Source: Novosphingobium sp.
GTDB lineage: Bacteria; Pseudomonadota; Alphaproteobacteria; Sphingomonadales; Sphingomonadaceae
Length of the DNA: 64,000 bases
Direction: 5' to 3'
NCBI RefSeq assembly: GCF_020852455.1
Contig: NZ_JADZAT010000032.1
Location: 186,001 to 250,000, forward strand
In this document: piece after piece, positions 1 through 8,639 of the stretch
Layout: every line of letters begins with the position of its first letter
Numbering within the stretch: the first letter of the stretch is position 1
The notes under the pieces: model-generated
Database searches by the model: none
Told to the model about the DNA's origin: nothing
Seen by the model: the letters and a program-made list of their open reading frames with translations, nothing else
Made by a program: the position numbers and the translations under genes

Positions 1-2
1 GG

Positions 3-1652
3 CGCGGACGCGCCGGTGAATCCGTCGAAAAACTGCGCGAGCTGATCGCGCCCTTTGCCGGACCCGGCAAGGTGCTGCCCGAACGCTTTCTGACCGTCGA
101 AGCATCCGACCTGGTGATCCGGGGCTGGGAGAATCTGGGCGATCACGTCCGCAAGCACGATCGGCCAGGCCGGCCGGTTACCGCGCTGACCATTGCCTTC
201 GGCTGGCCGGGTGAGGATGTGCCCCAGCCCGATGAGTCCGGACGGCTCAGTCCCCTGGTCGAAGTCGGTTATTACAACGACGATTCCTACCCCTTCTCGC
301 GCTCGGGCCGCGAAGACCTGCTCGATGGCTATTCGCTCCACGGTTGCACCTGGGCGGATGACAGCGCAGGCAGCGATACCGCGCTGTTGCTTGAAGGGAT
401 CAGCGATCTGCACGGGGCGCTGGCCCTGCTCGAAGCGCGGCTGCTGGCCTGCGAAGAGCCCGATCCCGACGAGATCTGCGCCGGTTCGCTCGGCTCATGC
501 CTGCTCTCGGCGCTGCTTTACCAGGCGGTCAGCGCCAAGGTGGCCCAGGAAGGCCTGCCGCGCCCGCTTTGTGTGATGGCCGGCAGCAACGGCGTCTATC
601 CCTATTTCGATGCCCCGGTCACCGGAATGCCGGTTGAAGTGCTCAAGGCCGCCAAGGCAGAGGATGAAGACGAAGGTCCGGTCGATGCCGGTGTGCCTGG
701 TCCGCGCTATTCCAGCCTGCTGCTGACCGGGATCCGCCGCGCCCCCAAGCGCGCGGTGCTGGTGCTTCAGGAAAGCGAAGAGGAAATGGCGGTGCGGATC
801 GCGCATCTGCGCGGGCTCAACCATGGTTCCGATGAAGCTCCCGCACCGGTCCCGACCCAGACGGATCTGCCGCCGCCCGAGGTGCCCCGCGCCGAGGACG
901 AATCGATCACCGATTCGCCGATCAGCCCGCTGATGACCAAGAAGCACGCTAGCCACGGCTGGGATTTCCGTGACATGCTTGGCCCGCGTGAGGACCACGA
1001 GGCCAATGGCGCCGATGCTGACGCTGCCCCGTCCACTGCGACCGACTTTTCGGACTGGGAAGATTTCGATCCGCTCGACAGCAGCTTCGATGCCGAAGCA
1101 GAGGTTGCCGAGACGGAGTCCAGTCTCGGACAGTTCGAGGAACCGTTCGACCTGACCGACCCGGCCTGGCCCGAGATCGAATCACACGAAGCCGATCTGG
1201 CCGATCAGACTGCGCCCGCCGAAGTGGTCGAGCCGGTCGCGCAGGAACCGGCCGAGCCCGGCTTTTCGCTGATCGATCCGGCCGATCCGGTTGCCATTAC
1301 CCTTGAGCAGCGGCTGCAATCGCTGATTGCCGATCCGCTGCGCACCGAGGTGCCCGAAACGGAGGACATAGACGAGCTGGCCCTGACCGACGACCAGATG
1401 CTCGAACCGGCAGATCCGCCTGTCATTCCCGAAGTGACTGTGCCGCACTGGCCGCTGGGGCTGGGCTGGCTGGAAACCGAAACAGATCCCGAACCCACGC
1501 CCGAGCCGCGGATCGCCGAAATCGAACTGCCCGAGATCGAGCCGGAGCCCGTGCTGCTCCGGCCCGGCCTGTGGGAACGGTTCCGTGCCTGGCTGGGGCC
1601 GATTCGCCGACCAGCCCCGCCACCGGGGCGCAGCCGCAGGATCAGGCCCTGA
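3..1652 (+). CDS. Hypothetical acidic protein, 5'-truncated by window edge
   Basis: The reading frame is open from base 3 with no stop upstream, so the gene very probably starts outside the window; the GTG at 72 is only an internal possibility. The first ~240 residues look globular. Residues beyond about 250 are a long, low-complexity Asp/Glu/Pro-rich stretch, probably disordered, ending in a short basic Arg/Pro tail ([12 protein letters not shown]). I see no catalytic motif and no membrane segment and do not recognise the family. It is followed by 133 bp of non-coding DNA and then an independent lipoprotein gene. The acidic linker with a basic end suggests a scaffold or protein-interaction role, but that is only inference. 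Confidence 0.7.
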   Translation, partial: RGRAGESVEKLRELIAPFAGPGKVLPERFLTVEASDLVIRGWENLGDHVRKHDRPGRPVTALTIAFGWPGEDVPQPDESGRLSPLVEVGYYNDDSYPFSRSGREDLLDGYSLHGCTWADDSAGSDTALLLEGISDLHGALALLEARLLACEEPDPDEICAGSLGSCLLSALLYQAVSAKVAQEGLPRPLCVMAGSNGVYPYFDAPVTGMPVEVLKAAKAEDEDEGPVDAGVPGPRYSSLLLTGIRRAPKRAVLVLQESEEEMAVRIAHLRGLNHGSDEAPAPVPTQTDLPPPEVPRAEDESITDSPISPLMTKKHASHGWDFRDMLGPREDHEANGADADAAPSTATDFSDWEDFDPLDSSFDAEAEVAETESSLGQFEEPFDLTDPAWPEIESHEADLADQTAPAEVVEPVAQEPAEPGFSLIDPADPVAITLEQRLQSLIADPLRTEVPETEDIDELALTDDQMLEPADPPVIPEVTVPHWPLGLGWLETETDPEPTPEPRIAEIELPEIEPEPVLLRPGLWERFRAWLGPIRRPAPPPGRSRRIRP

Positions 1653-1785
1653 TCGCGGGTTTTAGCGCTGCATTCGAATTTTTTGGCTTCGCGCATTTTC
1701 CAAATCGACAAAGCGCAAACAAACGTGCATGCAGTCGCGCGGCTCGCCACGCGCGGGCATCGGGTAACACTAAGGGGATTCCCAA

Positions 1786-1983
1786 ATGAAGAAGATCGCT
1801 CTGTTTGCCGCTATCGCTGCCGGTTCGCTGGCTGTCGCCGCTTGCGGCGAAAAGAAGGAAGAAGCTGCTCCGGTCGCTGAAGAAACCGCTGCTGCTGCCG
1901 ACGCTGGTTCGGAAGCTGCTGCTGACGCTTCGGGCGCTGCCTCGGAAGACGCTTCGGCCGCTTCGAGCGAAGCTGCCAAGTAA
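1786..1983 (+). CDS. Small Ala/Glu/Ser-rich lipoprotein
   Basis: 65-aa protein with a lipoprotein signal peptide: MKK, a hydrophobic stretch and the lipobox L-A-V-A-A-C, giving Cys20 as the likely lipidated residue. After CGEKKEE the mature part is almost only Ala, Glu, Ser and Asp, so it is probably disordered and periplasm- or membrane-anchored. Codons are strongly biased to GCT/GCC, GAA and TCG, a pattern shared with the highly expressed-looking TonB receptor gene at 23.8 kb, so it is probably abundant. It stands alone with its own terminator. Sphingomonads carry many such small Ala-rich lipoproteins; no function can be assigned. Confidence 0.75.
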   Translation: MKKIALFAAIAAGSLAVAACGEKKEEAAPVAEETAAAADAGSEAAADASGAASEDASAASSEAAK

Positions 1984-2002
1984 GCTTTCAAGCTGAACGA
2001 AC

Positions 2003-2047
2003 AAGGCCGGCCGGCGGGTGTGGACCACTGCCGGGCCGGCCTTTTTC
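2003..2047 (+). terminator. Rho-independent terminator of the small lipoprotein gene
   Basis: The arms AAGGCCGGCC and GGCCGGCCTT pair around a central region, followed by TTTTTCTTTG. It lies 20 bp after the stop codon at 1983. Confidence 0.8.
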
Positions 2048-2098
2048 TTTGTCTGGCGTCCGCGTGATGGCCTGATCTGGCCCCGGAGTCAGATGGTG

Positions 2099-3034
2099 TC
2101 AGGCGGGAACCCTGGCCCGGTTCCAGGTCCCGACGGTTTCCAGCACGCCGCCGCCCAGCAGGCCATCGGCCTCGCCCTCAATCTCAAGGTCGTCGAGCAG
2201 GGTCATGACCTCGCCGGTGGCAACCGCCTTGGTCCGCGCCAGTTCTGGAATGCGGCGCAGGTCGATATGGGTCAGCCCCAGCAGGAACAGCTCGCGATAG
2301 GCGACGCGTTCGAACAGCCCCGCACCCAGCCGGAAATCGAGCCGCGGTGCCATGCGCCTGAGCGCCGTATCGACCCGGTCCTGGTTCTTGCTGGTTTCGC
2401 GGCGCTTGCGGTTCTGCAGCACCAGCCAGTCAAGCACCGGCAACCCCGCGTCAGCGCGGGCCTGGCGCAGTTCGGTCACCGTGGCGGCAAAGCAGCCCGG
2501 CCCCAGCAGCTTGTTGCTGACCGGGTGGAACCGGCCCAGCAGATCAAGATCGGCAAAGCTTGAATTGACCGGCGAGACCAGCAGGTCGGCCAGCGCGATC
2601 GCGCGGCGGGCGATCGGCGAATCGTGACCGGCGGCATCGATCACTACAAAATCGCAGTCCCAGCCGGCCCGGGCGATTTCCTGGCACAGCTGCGCGCCCG
2701 ATTGCTGCTGGAGCAACAGGTGGCGCGGCAGCGGCAGGCGCACGCCCAGCCGCTTGGCCGTGCCGCCACGCGCGGTCAGCGTGCGGGTCAGCGTCTGCTG
2801 GCGCCGATCGAGGTCGATCGCCAGGACCTTGTGCCCGGTATCGGCCAGGGCAACCGCCAGGTGGAAGGCGACAGTGGACTTGCCGACCCCGCCCTTTTCG
2901 TTGGCGACGGTGATGATCCGGGCCTGGCCACGGGGCCGTGCGGCAATATCGGCGATGACGTTGCGCGGGTGTTCGCCATCCACAGTTGTATCGCGGCGGC
3001 TGGCAAATTCCCCTATCGGCGTGACAACATTCAT
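2099..3034 (-). CDS. mipZ: Division-plane positioning ATPase MipZ
   Basis: 311-aa ParA/MinD-superfamily ATPase. Around residues 45-54 it has the deviant Walker A motif NEKGGVGKST, followed by the AIDLDRRQ strand and the FVVIDAAG switch. The C-terminal block with RVAYRELFLLGLT is characteristic of MipZ and not of ParA. In Caulobacter MipZ forms bipolar gradients through ParB and inhibits FtsZ polymerisation, which places the division site at midcell. Compared with the Caulobacter protein it has ~38 extra N-terminal residues; I kept the first ATG because no better in-frame start is obvious. It is transcribed alone, downstream of the PfkB kinase gene on the same strand. Confidence 0.9.
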   Translation of the reverse strand: MNVVTPIGEFASRRDTTVDGEHPRNVIADIAARPRGQARIITVANEKGGVGKSTVAFHLAVALADTGHKVLAIDLDRRQQTLTRTLTARGGTAKRLGVRLPLPRHLLLQQQSGAQLCQEIARAGWDCDFVVIDAAGHDSPIARRAIALADLLVSPVNSSFADLDLLGRFHPVSNKLLGPGCFAATVTELRQARADAGLPVLDWLVLQNRKRRETSKNQDRVDTALRRMAPRLDFRLGAGLFERVAYRELFLLGLTHIDLRRIPELARTKAVATGEVMTLLDDLEIEGEADGLLGGGVLETVGTWNRARVPA

Positions 3035-3159
3035 GCGCCCGATCCCTTGATTTCCGCGCCTCTTTTGTCCGTGCGCGAATCGCCCAAGGGACCGAAGCTA
3101 GTGGATAAACCTGTGGAAATCGAATCTAGGCAATTATCGTTAACGAATTGCGACAGGGG

Positions 3160-4155
3160 CTAGCTGAATCGCGCCTTCACCAGGGCTTTGAGGTCAGCTT
3201 CGGGGCGCGCGCCATAGTGCGAAATGATCTCGGCCGCGCAGATCGCTCCCAGCTTGAGGCATTCGGCAACCGGATAGCCGCTGACGTGGCCATGAAGGAA
3301 ACCGGCGGCGAACAGGTCGCCCGCGCCGGTGGTATCGACCACCTGGGCGACCGGTTCGGCCGGAACCTCATGGAGCGCACCCTGGGCAGCGGCGACCGCG
3401 CCCTGCTCGCTGCGGGTCACCACCAGCATAGGGACCTTGTCCTTCAGGGCATCGATCCCGGCGTGGAAATCGTCATGCCCGGTCAGCGCGGCCAGTTCGA
3501 TGTGGTTGGCGAACAGGATATCGATCTCGCCGGCCGCGATCATCGCCCGGAAATCGTCGCCATGCCGGTCGATCACGAAGGCATCGGACAGCGTGAAGGC
3601 CACCTTGCGGCCGGCCCCGCGCGCTGCGGCAATTGCCCGGCGCATGGCCGCGCGCGGCTCCTCCGGATCCCACAGGTAGCCTTCGAGGTAGAGCACTTCG
3701 GCATCGGCGATCGCCGCCTCGTCCAGCGCGGCAGGCGGCAGGAACTGCGAAGCACCCAGAAAGGTGCTCATCGTGCGCTGGCCATCGGGGGTAACGAAGA
3801 TCAGGCAGCGCGCGGTCGGCGGATCGCCGGCGCGGGCCGGGGTGGCAAAGCTGATCCCGCCAGCCCGGATATCGTGCGCGAAGACCTCACCCAGCTGGTC
3901 ATCGGCAACCTGGCCGATGAAGGCGCATGTACTGCCCAGCGCGGCCAGACCGGCGAGGGTGTTGGCGGCCGACCCGCCCGAGATCTCGCGCGCCGGACCC
4001 ATCGCATCGTACAATTCGTGCGCGCGCTGGGCATCGATCAGCGTCATGCCTCCGCGCACCAGCCCCAGCCGCTCGATCAGCGCATCCTCGCACGGCGCCA
4101 TGACATCGACGATGGCATTGCCGATGGCGATAACCTGGGTTGAGGGCTTGGACAT
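3160..4155 (-). CDS. PfkB-family carbohydrate/adenosine kinase
   Basis: 331-aa ribokinase-fold enzyme. The N-terminal part has the substrate-binding GGSAANTLAGLAALG element (about residues 60-74). The C-terminal part has the PfkB signature DTTGAGDLFAAGFL with the catalytic-base Asp. In alphaproteobacteria this subfamily (MSKPSTQVIAIGNAIVDV start) is usually annotated as adenosine kinase, which phosphorylates adenosine to AMP in purine salvage; specificity for another sugar or nucleoside cannot be excluded from sequence. It is 125 bp upstream of mipZ on the same strand. Length is normal and all core motifs are present. Confidence 0.85.
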   Translation of the reverse strand: MSKPSTQVIAIGNAIVDVMAPCEDALIERLGLVRGGMTLIDAQRAHELYDAMGPAREISGGSAANTLAGLAALGSTCAFIGQVADDQLGEVFAHDIRAGGISFATPARAGDPPTARCLIFVTPDGQRTMSTFLGASQFLPPAALDEAAIADAEVLYLEGYLWDPEEPRAAMRRAIAAARGAGRKVAFTLSDAFVIDRHGDDFRAMIAAGEIDILFANHIELAALTGHDDFHAGIDALKDKVPMLVVTRSEQGAVAAAQGALHEVPAEPVAQVVDTTGAGDLFAAGFLHGHVSGYPVAECLKLGAICAAEIISHYGARPEADLKALVKARFS

Positions 4156-4261
4156 GCAGGCTCCGGTAATTTGGGCAGGAAAGCGCGCCGCCTAGCCGGT
4201 TTTGCCGGATCAGGGAAGCGGCGTTGACAGCGCCCGATCAAGGCGCGATTCCCCGAGGGCA

Positions 4262-4936
4262 ATGCTGCGTGCTCTGGCCCTCTCGCTGGCCCGGCTGTTT
4301 GACCGGGCGCTGCTGCCGATCTGGCTCAAGAGCCTGGGCGCGACACTGCTGGCCTGCCTGGTGCTGGGTTTCGCCGCGTGGCAGGCGCTTCGTTACATGA
4401 TCGATCGCTATGCCTTCGATGCCGGCTATGGCGCGCTCGCCGCGGCGATCCTGGTAATGCTGGGCGGCTGGCTGCTGTGGCGGGTGATCGCGCTGGGCGT
4501 GCTGCAGTTCTTCGCCGACGAGGTGGTGAGGGCAGTGGAGCTGCGCGACTATCCGGCGATGGCCGCCAGTGCCCGCCCATTGGGCTGGCGTGAAGAGCTG
4601 GGCCGGGCGCTGGGCGGAGCTGCGCGCGCGATCCTGTTCAACCTGCTGGCCTTGCCGCTGGCATTCGTGCTCGCCTGGACCGCCGTGGGGGCACCGCTGG
4701 TGTTCCTGGCGGTCAATTCCGTGCTGCTGGGGCGCGAGCTTCAGGATATGGTCTGGCTGCGCCATCGCCGTTCGCCGCAGGACCCTGCGCCGCTCTCAGC
4801 TATCGAGCGCCTGGCACTGGGCGGGGTCACGGCCATTCTGCTCACCGTGCCTGTGGCCAATTTCGCCGCACCTTTCCTGGGTGCGGCTTGCGCGGTGCAC
4901 CTGATCCATCGCAAGGGGCCAGGCCATGCAGCCTAA
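4262..4936 (+). CDS. EI24-domain (CysZ-like) integral membrane protein
   Basis: 224-aa polytopic membrane protein of the EI24/CysZ family. Hydrophobic segments fall near residues 18-40, 58-82, 118-150 and 178-205. An ATG at 4202 is also in frame, but the ATG at 4262 follows a clear GAGGG ribosome-binding site by 5-6 nt and starts a typical MLRALALSLARLFD amphipathic N-terminus, so I chose it. CysZ of E. coli imports sulfate, but in sphingomonads this family is only loosely similar and no sulfur genes are nearby, so transport of sulfate is not claimed. It overlaps the following lipoprotein gene by 11 bp, implying co-translation. Confidence 0.75.
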   Translation: MLRALALSLARLFDRALLPIWLKSLGATLLACLVLGFAAWQALRYMIDRYAFDAGYGALAAAILVMLGGWLLWRVIALGVLQFFADEVVRAVELRDYPAMAASARPLGWREELGRALGGAARAILFNLLALPLAFVLAWTAVGAPLVFLAVNSVLLGRELQDMVWLRHRRSPQDPAPLSAIERLALGGVTAILLTVPVANFAAPFLGAACAVHLIHRKGPGHAA

Positions 4937-5345
4937 AGTCCTGATTGCCTTGATCCTTGCCCTGCCGCTGGCCGCCTGCGCCAGTTCGGGCGCGGCCGTG
5001 CCCAAGCCCGCTCCGGTGGCCAAGCAGCCACGGGTCGCGGTGCGCACCCCGGTCGCCGCACCGCCACCGCCAGCGCGGATCCAGGTCGCGCCGGGACTTG
5101 AAGGGGTGATCGGCGCCGGTGCCGACGATCTTGAGCGCCAGTTTGGCCAGGCCCGGCTCGAAGTGTGGGAAGGCGATGCCCGCAAGCTGCAGTTCAGCGG
5201 CACGGCCTGCGTGCTCGACGTGTTTCTCTATCCCGCGGCGCGCGGGCGCGAACCGCAAGCCACCTATGTCGAAGCCCGCCGCGCCAGCGACGGCCAGGAG
5301 GTAGACCGCGCGGCGTGTATTTCAGCGCTAAGAAAAAGGCCCTGA
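4926..5345 (+). CDS. Putative lipoprotein, hypothetical
   Basis: 139-aa protein with a type II signal peptide: short hydrophobic core LIALILALPLAAC, predicted lipidated Cys18. A Pro/Ala-rich linker (about residues 25-56) leads to a small C-terminal domain containing two Cys (in GTACVLDVF and RAACISALRKRP) that could form a disulfide. The start overlaps the end of the EI24 gene, so the two are probably one transcription unit. Comparable short Cys-containing lipoproteins occur across Sphingomonadales without known function. It ends just before a large palindromic repeat. Confidence 0.75.
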   Translation: MQPKVLIALILALPLAACASSGAAVPKPAPVAKQPRVAVRTPVAAPPPPARIQVAPGLEGVIGAGADDLERQFGQARLEVWEGDARKLQFSGTACVLDVFLYPAARGREPQATYVEARRASDGQEVDRAACISALRKRP

Positions 5346-5347
5346 CG

Positions 5348-5529
5348 GGCGCGCCAATCGGCTCCGCGAATGGCTGGCAACACCGGCCCGCTCCCCCGGC
5401 CCGACCACCCGCTGAAGGTACCCTATGGGTGGTCGGGGCGCCCCGACGAAAACGTCCCCCGGACGTTTTCGCGCTCGTGACACGGGAGCGGGCCGGTGTT
5501 GCCAGGACAGGCGGATGCCTGTCCGCACC
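5348..5529. repeat. Composite palindromic repeat, copy 1 (long form)
   Basis: The central palindrome 5374-5505 has outer arms GGCAACACCGGCCCGCTCCC / GGGAGCGGGCCGGTGTTGCC. It contains a conserved GGTACC, the inner inverted repeat CCGACCACCC / GGGTGGTCGG and an extra hairpin with arms AAAACGTCC / GGACGTTTT. It is flanked by two small hairpins: 5353-5374 (arms GCCAATCG / CGAATGGC, one mismatch) and 5505-5524 (GGACAGGC-GGAT-GCCTGTCC) followed by GCACC. It fills the gap between two plus-strand genes. Copies 2-4 are at 33046, 49605 and 61124. Confidence 0.88.
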
Positions 5530-5603
5530 GCCAATATGGTAACTGGGATTTAAGGATAGTCTGGCATGCAGCTCCCCAGGATTGATATTGGGGAAGTTGG
5601 GCC

Positions 5604-6566
5604 ATGAGTATGGAATTCGGGAACCTGGCAGGTTCGATCGCCGGTGACGGGCGGATCACGGCCGAGGAAATCCTCGAGCTGCGCCGCCTGGGCTGGGCCG
5701 ATGGCAAGATGGATCCCGAAGAGGCCGAATCGTTGTTTCTGGCCAACGACGGCTGCGCCGCGCCGACCAGCGAATGGTGCGACTTCTTCGTCGAGGCGCT
5801 TTCGACCTTCATCGTCAACACGGTTGAGCCCAAGGGCTATGTCGACGATGAAATGGGCGATGAGCTGATCTCCCGGATCGACCGCGATGGCCGCGTCGGC
5901 TCGATGGCCGAGCTGGAACTGCTGGTCAAAGTTTCGGAGCTGGCGCTCAACCTGCCCGACAGGCTCAAGGCCTATGCCCTGAAACAGATCGAGGAAGCCG
6001 TGCTGCACGGCGACGGGCCGACCCGTCATGGCGAGCTGACCCCCAAGGGCATCAACGAGACCGAATGCACCCTGCTGCGCCGCCTGATCTTTGCTTCGGG
6101 CAGCGATCGTCCGGCTGAGGTGAGCCGCCGCGAGGCGGAAATGCTGTTCCGGATCAAGGACGAGACGCTTTACGAGGTCAACGCCAAGGATTGGGAAAAG
6201 CTGTTCGTGCAGGGCGTGGCCAACTACCTGCTGGGCTTTTCCGGCCATGAGCCGCTGAGCCATGATCGCGCCGCCGAGCTGGAGCGTTTCATGAACCGGC
6301 AAGGCGCCGGGATCGGCGGTTTCCTTGGCCGGATGTTCACTTCCAGGCCCGATTTCGCCGGCGCCTTTGGCAGCCTGCTCGACATCAGCCCGCATGCTCC
6401 GGGCATCGAGGAAGAGGCCGAGGCTGCCGCCGAGCTGACCGAAGAGGAAAGCCACTGGCTGGCCGATCTGCTCGAAGCCGACGAGGAACTCGATCCGCTC
6501 GAAAAGGCGCTGATCGCTTTCATCGCCGAAGAAACCGGCGAAGTGTTCGGGGTGAAGGTAGGTTAA
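5604..6566 (+). CDS. Conserved hypothetical protein with two TerB/EF-hand-like helical repeats
   Basis: 320-aa acidic, Cys-poor, largely helical protein with no signal peptide or membrane segment. Two homologous halves can be seen. Residues ~14-70 read ITAEEILELRRLGWADGKMDPEEAESLF, then EWCDFFVEALSTFIV. Residues ~160-225 read INETECTLLRRLIFASGSD, then REAEMLFRIKDETL and DWEKLFVQGVANYLL. This internal duplication resembles TerB-like or EF-hand-like modules, but the metal ligands are not obvious. The C-terminus is very acidic (EEEAEAAAELTEEE). It converges with sufA, overlapping it by 4 bp. Homologues exist in sphingomonads as uncharacterised proteins; I assign no function. Confidence 0.75.
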   Translation: MSMEFGNLAGSIAGDGRITAEEILELRRLGWADGKMDPEEAESLFLANDGCAAPTSEWCDFFVEALSTFIVNTVEPKGYVDDEMGDELISRIDRDGRVGSMAELELLVKVSELALNLPDRLKAYALKQIEEAVLHGDGPTRHGELTPKGINETECTLLRRLIFASGSDRPAEVSRREAEMLFRIKDETLYEVNAKDWEKLFVQGVANYLLGFSGHEPLSHDRAAELERFMNRQGAGIGGFLGRMFTSRPDFAGAFGSLLDISPHAPGIEEEAEAAAELTEEESHWLADLLEADEELDPLEKALIAFIAEETGEVFGVKVG

Positions 6567-6913
6567 ACCGTAAAGCTCTCGCCGCAGCCGCAGGTGCCTT
6601 TGGCATTGGGGTTCTGGAACACGAAGCCGGCGGTAAAATCGTCTTCTTGCCAGTCCATCGTGCTGCCGATCAGGTAAAGCACCGAAGCGGCGTCGATGAA
6701 GAACAGACCGCCCGGCGTCTCGATCCGCTCGTCGAAGGCATTGGCCTCGCTGACATAGTCGACCGAATAGGCCAGTCCCGAACAGCCGCGGCGCGGGGTG
6801 GACAGCTTGACCCCGATCGCGCCTTCGGGGGCTTCGGCCATCAGCTTGGCCACCCGCGCCTCGGCGGCGGGAGTCAGGATCACGGCGGCGGGTCTGGTGC
6901 GGGTCTGGGTCAT
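6563..6913 (-). CDS. sufA: A-type iron-sulfur carrier SufA/ErpA
   Basis: 116-aa HesB/IscA-family protein. The three conserved cysteines are Cys44 (in RRGCSGLAY) and Cys108 and Cys110 (in GTCGCGESF), which hold the transient Fe-S cluster or iron in A-type carriers. It is the last gene of the SUF operon and overlaps sufT by 4 bp, consistent with delivering clusters made on SufBCD to apo-targets. From sequence alone SufA and ErpA cannot be separated; operon position supports SufA. Confidence 0.92.
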   Translation of the reverse strand: MTQTRTRPAAVILTPAAEARVAKLMAEAPEGAIGVKLSTPRRGCSGLAYSVDYVSEANAFDERIETPGGLFFIDAASVLYLIGSTMDWQEDDFTAGFVFQNPNAKGTCGCGESFTV

Positions 6914-7383
6914 AGCATGCCAAGCTCCAGCCGGGCTTCATCGCTCATCTTGGCCGGGTCCCACGGCGGATCCCAGACCAGGCTCACTTCGCAGTCGCGC
7001 ACGCCCGGCACCGCGCTGACCCGCAGTTCAACCTCGCCCGGCATCGATTCGGCCACCGGGCAATGCGGCGTGGTCAGCGTCATGGTCACCGCAACCCCGC
7101 CGTCATCGGCCACGTCAACGCCATAGATCAGCCCCAGGTCATAGATGTTGACCGGGATTTCGGGATCGAAAATGTCCTTCAGCGCCGCGATCACCGCTTC
7201 GTAGAGGTCACCGCCGGGTTCGCCCGCAGCAGCGCCCTGCGGCTGTTCGGCCAGGAAGCCTTCCAGATAGTCGCGCTTGCGCTCAAGCTTCTCCGCCGGG
7301 CTTTCGGCGTCCTCCACCCGCGCACGCGGCGGCGCGGCAACGCTGTCCACTTCCTCAATCGTGAATTTGGGTTCTTCGCTCAC
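6910..7383 (-). CDS. sufT: SUF-associated MIP18/DUF59-family protein SufT
   Basis: 157-aa protein. After a variable acidic N-terminus of ~55 residues, the MIP18 (DUF59) domain begins: YEAVIAALKDIFDPEIPVNIYDLGLIYGVD, then TLTTPHCPVAESMPGEVE and VWDPPWDPAKMSDEARLELGM. The invariant Cys of TPHCP and the DPEIPVNIYDLGLIY block mark it as the SUF-linked family. In other bacteria SufT supports Fe-S maturation under high demand. It overlaps both neighbours (sufS and sufA) by 4 bp. Confidence 0.92.
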   Translation of the reverse strand: MSEEPKFTIEEVDSVAAPPRARVEDAESPAEKLERKRDYLEGFLAEQPQGAAAGEPGGDLYEAVIAALKDIFDPEIPVNIYDLGLIYGVDVADDGGVAVTMTLTTPHCPVAESMPGEVELRVSAVPGVRDCEVSLVWDPPWDPAKMSDEARLELGML

Positions 7384-8639
7384 CCGAAGATCCTCCTTGT
7401 CCGTTCGATCCCGCGCAGCAGCGCGGCAATATCGCTTTCATCCGAATAGAGCCCGAAGCTGGCTCGCGCGGTGGCAGCCACCCCCAGGTGCGCCATCAGC
7501 GGCTGGGCGCAGTGATGCCCGGCACGGATCGCAACGCTGGTTCCATCCGGGCCTTCCTCGTCCAGTATGGTGCCCAGGTCGTGCGGATGCACCCCGTCCA
7601 TCGCGAACGAGACGATCCCCGCGCTGTCTTCCGGCCCGAACAGGGTGATGTCATTGCGCGCCGCCAGTTCGCGGCGCAGCTGGCCGACCAGCGCGGCCTC
7701 ATGCGCGTGGATCGCCGCGAGACCCAGGCCCGATACATAGTCGATCGCGGCGTGCAGCCCCATCACCTCGACGATCGCCGGGGTTCCGGCCTCGAACCGG
7801 GTCGGCGCCGGGGCATAGGTGGTCTGCGCGAAGGTCACCTTGTCGATCATCGAGCCGCCACCCTGCCAGGGCGGCATTGCTGCAAGAAGATCGTGCCGCG
7901 CCCACAGCGCGCCGATCCCGGTCGGGCCATAAAGCTTGTGGCCCGAGAAGACGTAGAAGTCGCAGTTCAGCGCCGCCACATCGACTGGCAGGCGCGGCAC
8001 GGCCTGACAGCCATCGAGCAGCAGCTTTGCGCCCACCCGGTGGGCCAGCTCCGCAGCACGCGGCGCATCGAGCACCGAGCCGAGCACGTTCGAGACATGC
8101 GCGAAGGCAACCATCGTGTGCTCGCTCGTGAGCATTCGTTCGGCCGCGTCCAGATCGATCCGTCCATCTTCGGTGAGCGGGCAGACATCGACCTGCCAGC
8201 CGGCCAGTTGCCAGGGCACGATGTTCGAATGATGCTCCAGCACCGACAGCAGCACCCGGCCCCCAGAACCGACAACTCGCGGGTACGAATGGGCGACCAG
8301 GTTGATCGCCTCGGTCGCGCCGCGCACGAAAACCACTTCGTCGGCCTGCCCGCCGATGAACCGCGCCACCCGTTCGCGTGCGGCCTCATAGGCCACGGTC
8401 ATATTGGCCGAGCGCGCATAGACCCCGCGGTGCACTGTCGCATAGTCCGCGCCCATTGCTCGCACAGTGGCATCGATCACCGCCTGCGGCTTTTGCGCGG
8501 TGGCAGCGGTATCAAGGTAGTGCCAGCCGCCGGCCAGGCCGGGGAACTGGTCGCGCAGCGCCGCCGGCAGTGTTGCCCCGCCCTCGTTCTCCCAGCGCGA
8601 CAGCGCGCGTTCGGTCGGGTTTTCAAGCTCGGGGGTCAC
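7380..8639 (-). CDS. sufS: Cysteine desulfurase SufS
   Basis: 419-aa PLP-dependent class V aminotransferase-fold enzyme that releases sulfur from L-cysteine for cluster assembly. The PLP lysine is Lys235 in SGHKLYGPTG. The catalytic Cys377 lies in RAGHHCAQP, the pattern of group II (SufS) desulfurases. I chose the GTG at 8639: it overlaps the sufD stop (GTGA) and follows GGAGG at good spacing; the frame stays open farther upstream inside sufD, but that part is a shadow. A SufE partner is not seen in the window; SufU/SufE may be elsewhere. Confidence 0.93.
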   Translation of the reverse strand: MTPELENPTERALSRWENEGGATLPAALRDQFPGLAGGWHYLDTAATAQKPQAVIDATVRAMGADYATVHRGVYARSANMTVAYEAARERVARFIGGQADEVVFVRGATEAINLVAHSYPRVVGSGGRVLLSVLEHHSNIVPWQLAGWQVDVCPLTEDGRIDLDAAERMLTSEHTMVAFAHVSNVLGSVLDAPRAAELAHRVGAKLLLDGCQAVPRLPVDVAALNCDFYVFSGHKLYGPTGIGALWARHDLLAAMPPWQGGGSMIDKVTFAQTTYAPAPTRFEAGTPAIVEVMGLHAAIDYVSGLGLAAIHAHEAALVGQLRRELAARNDITLFGPEDSAGIVSFAMDGVHPHDLGTILDEEGPDGTSVAIRAGHHCAQPLMAHLGVAATARASFGLYSDESDIAALLRGIERTRRIFG

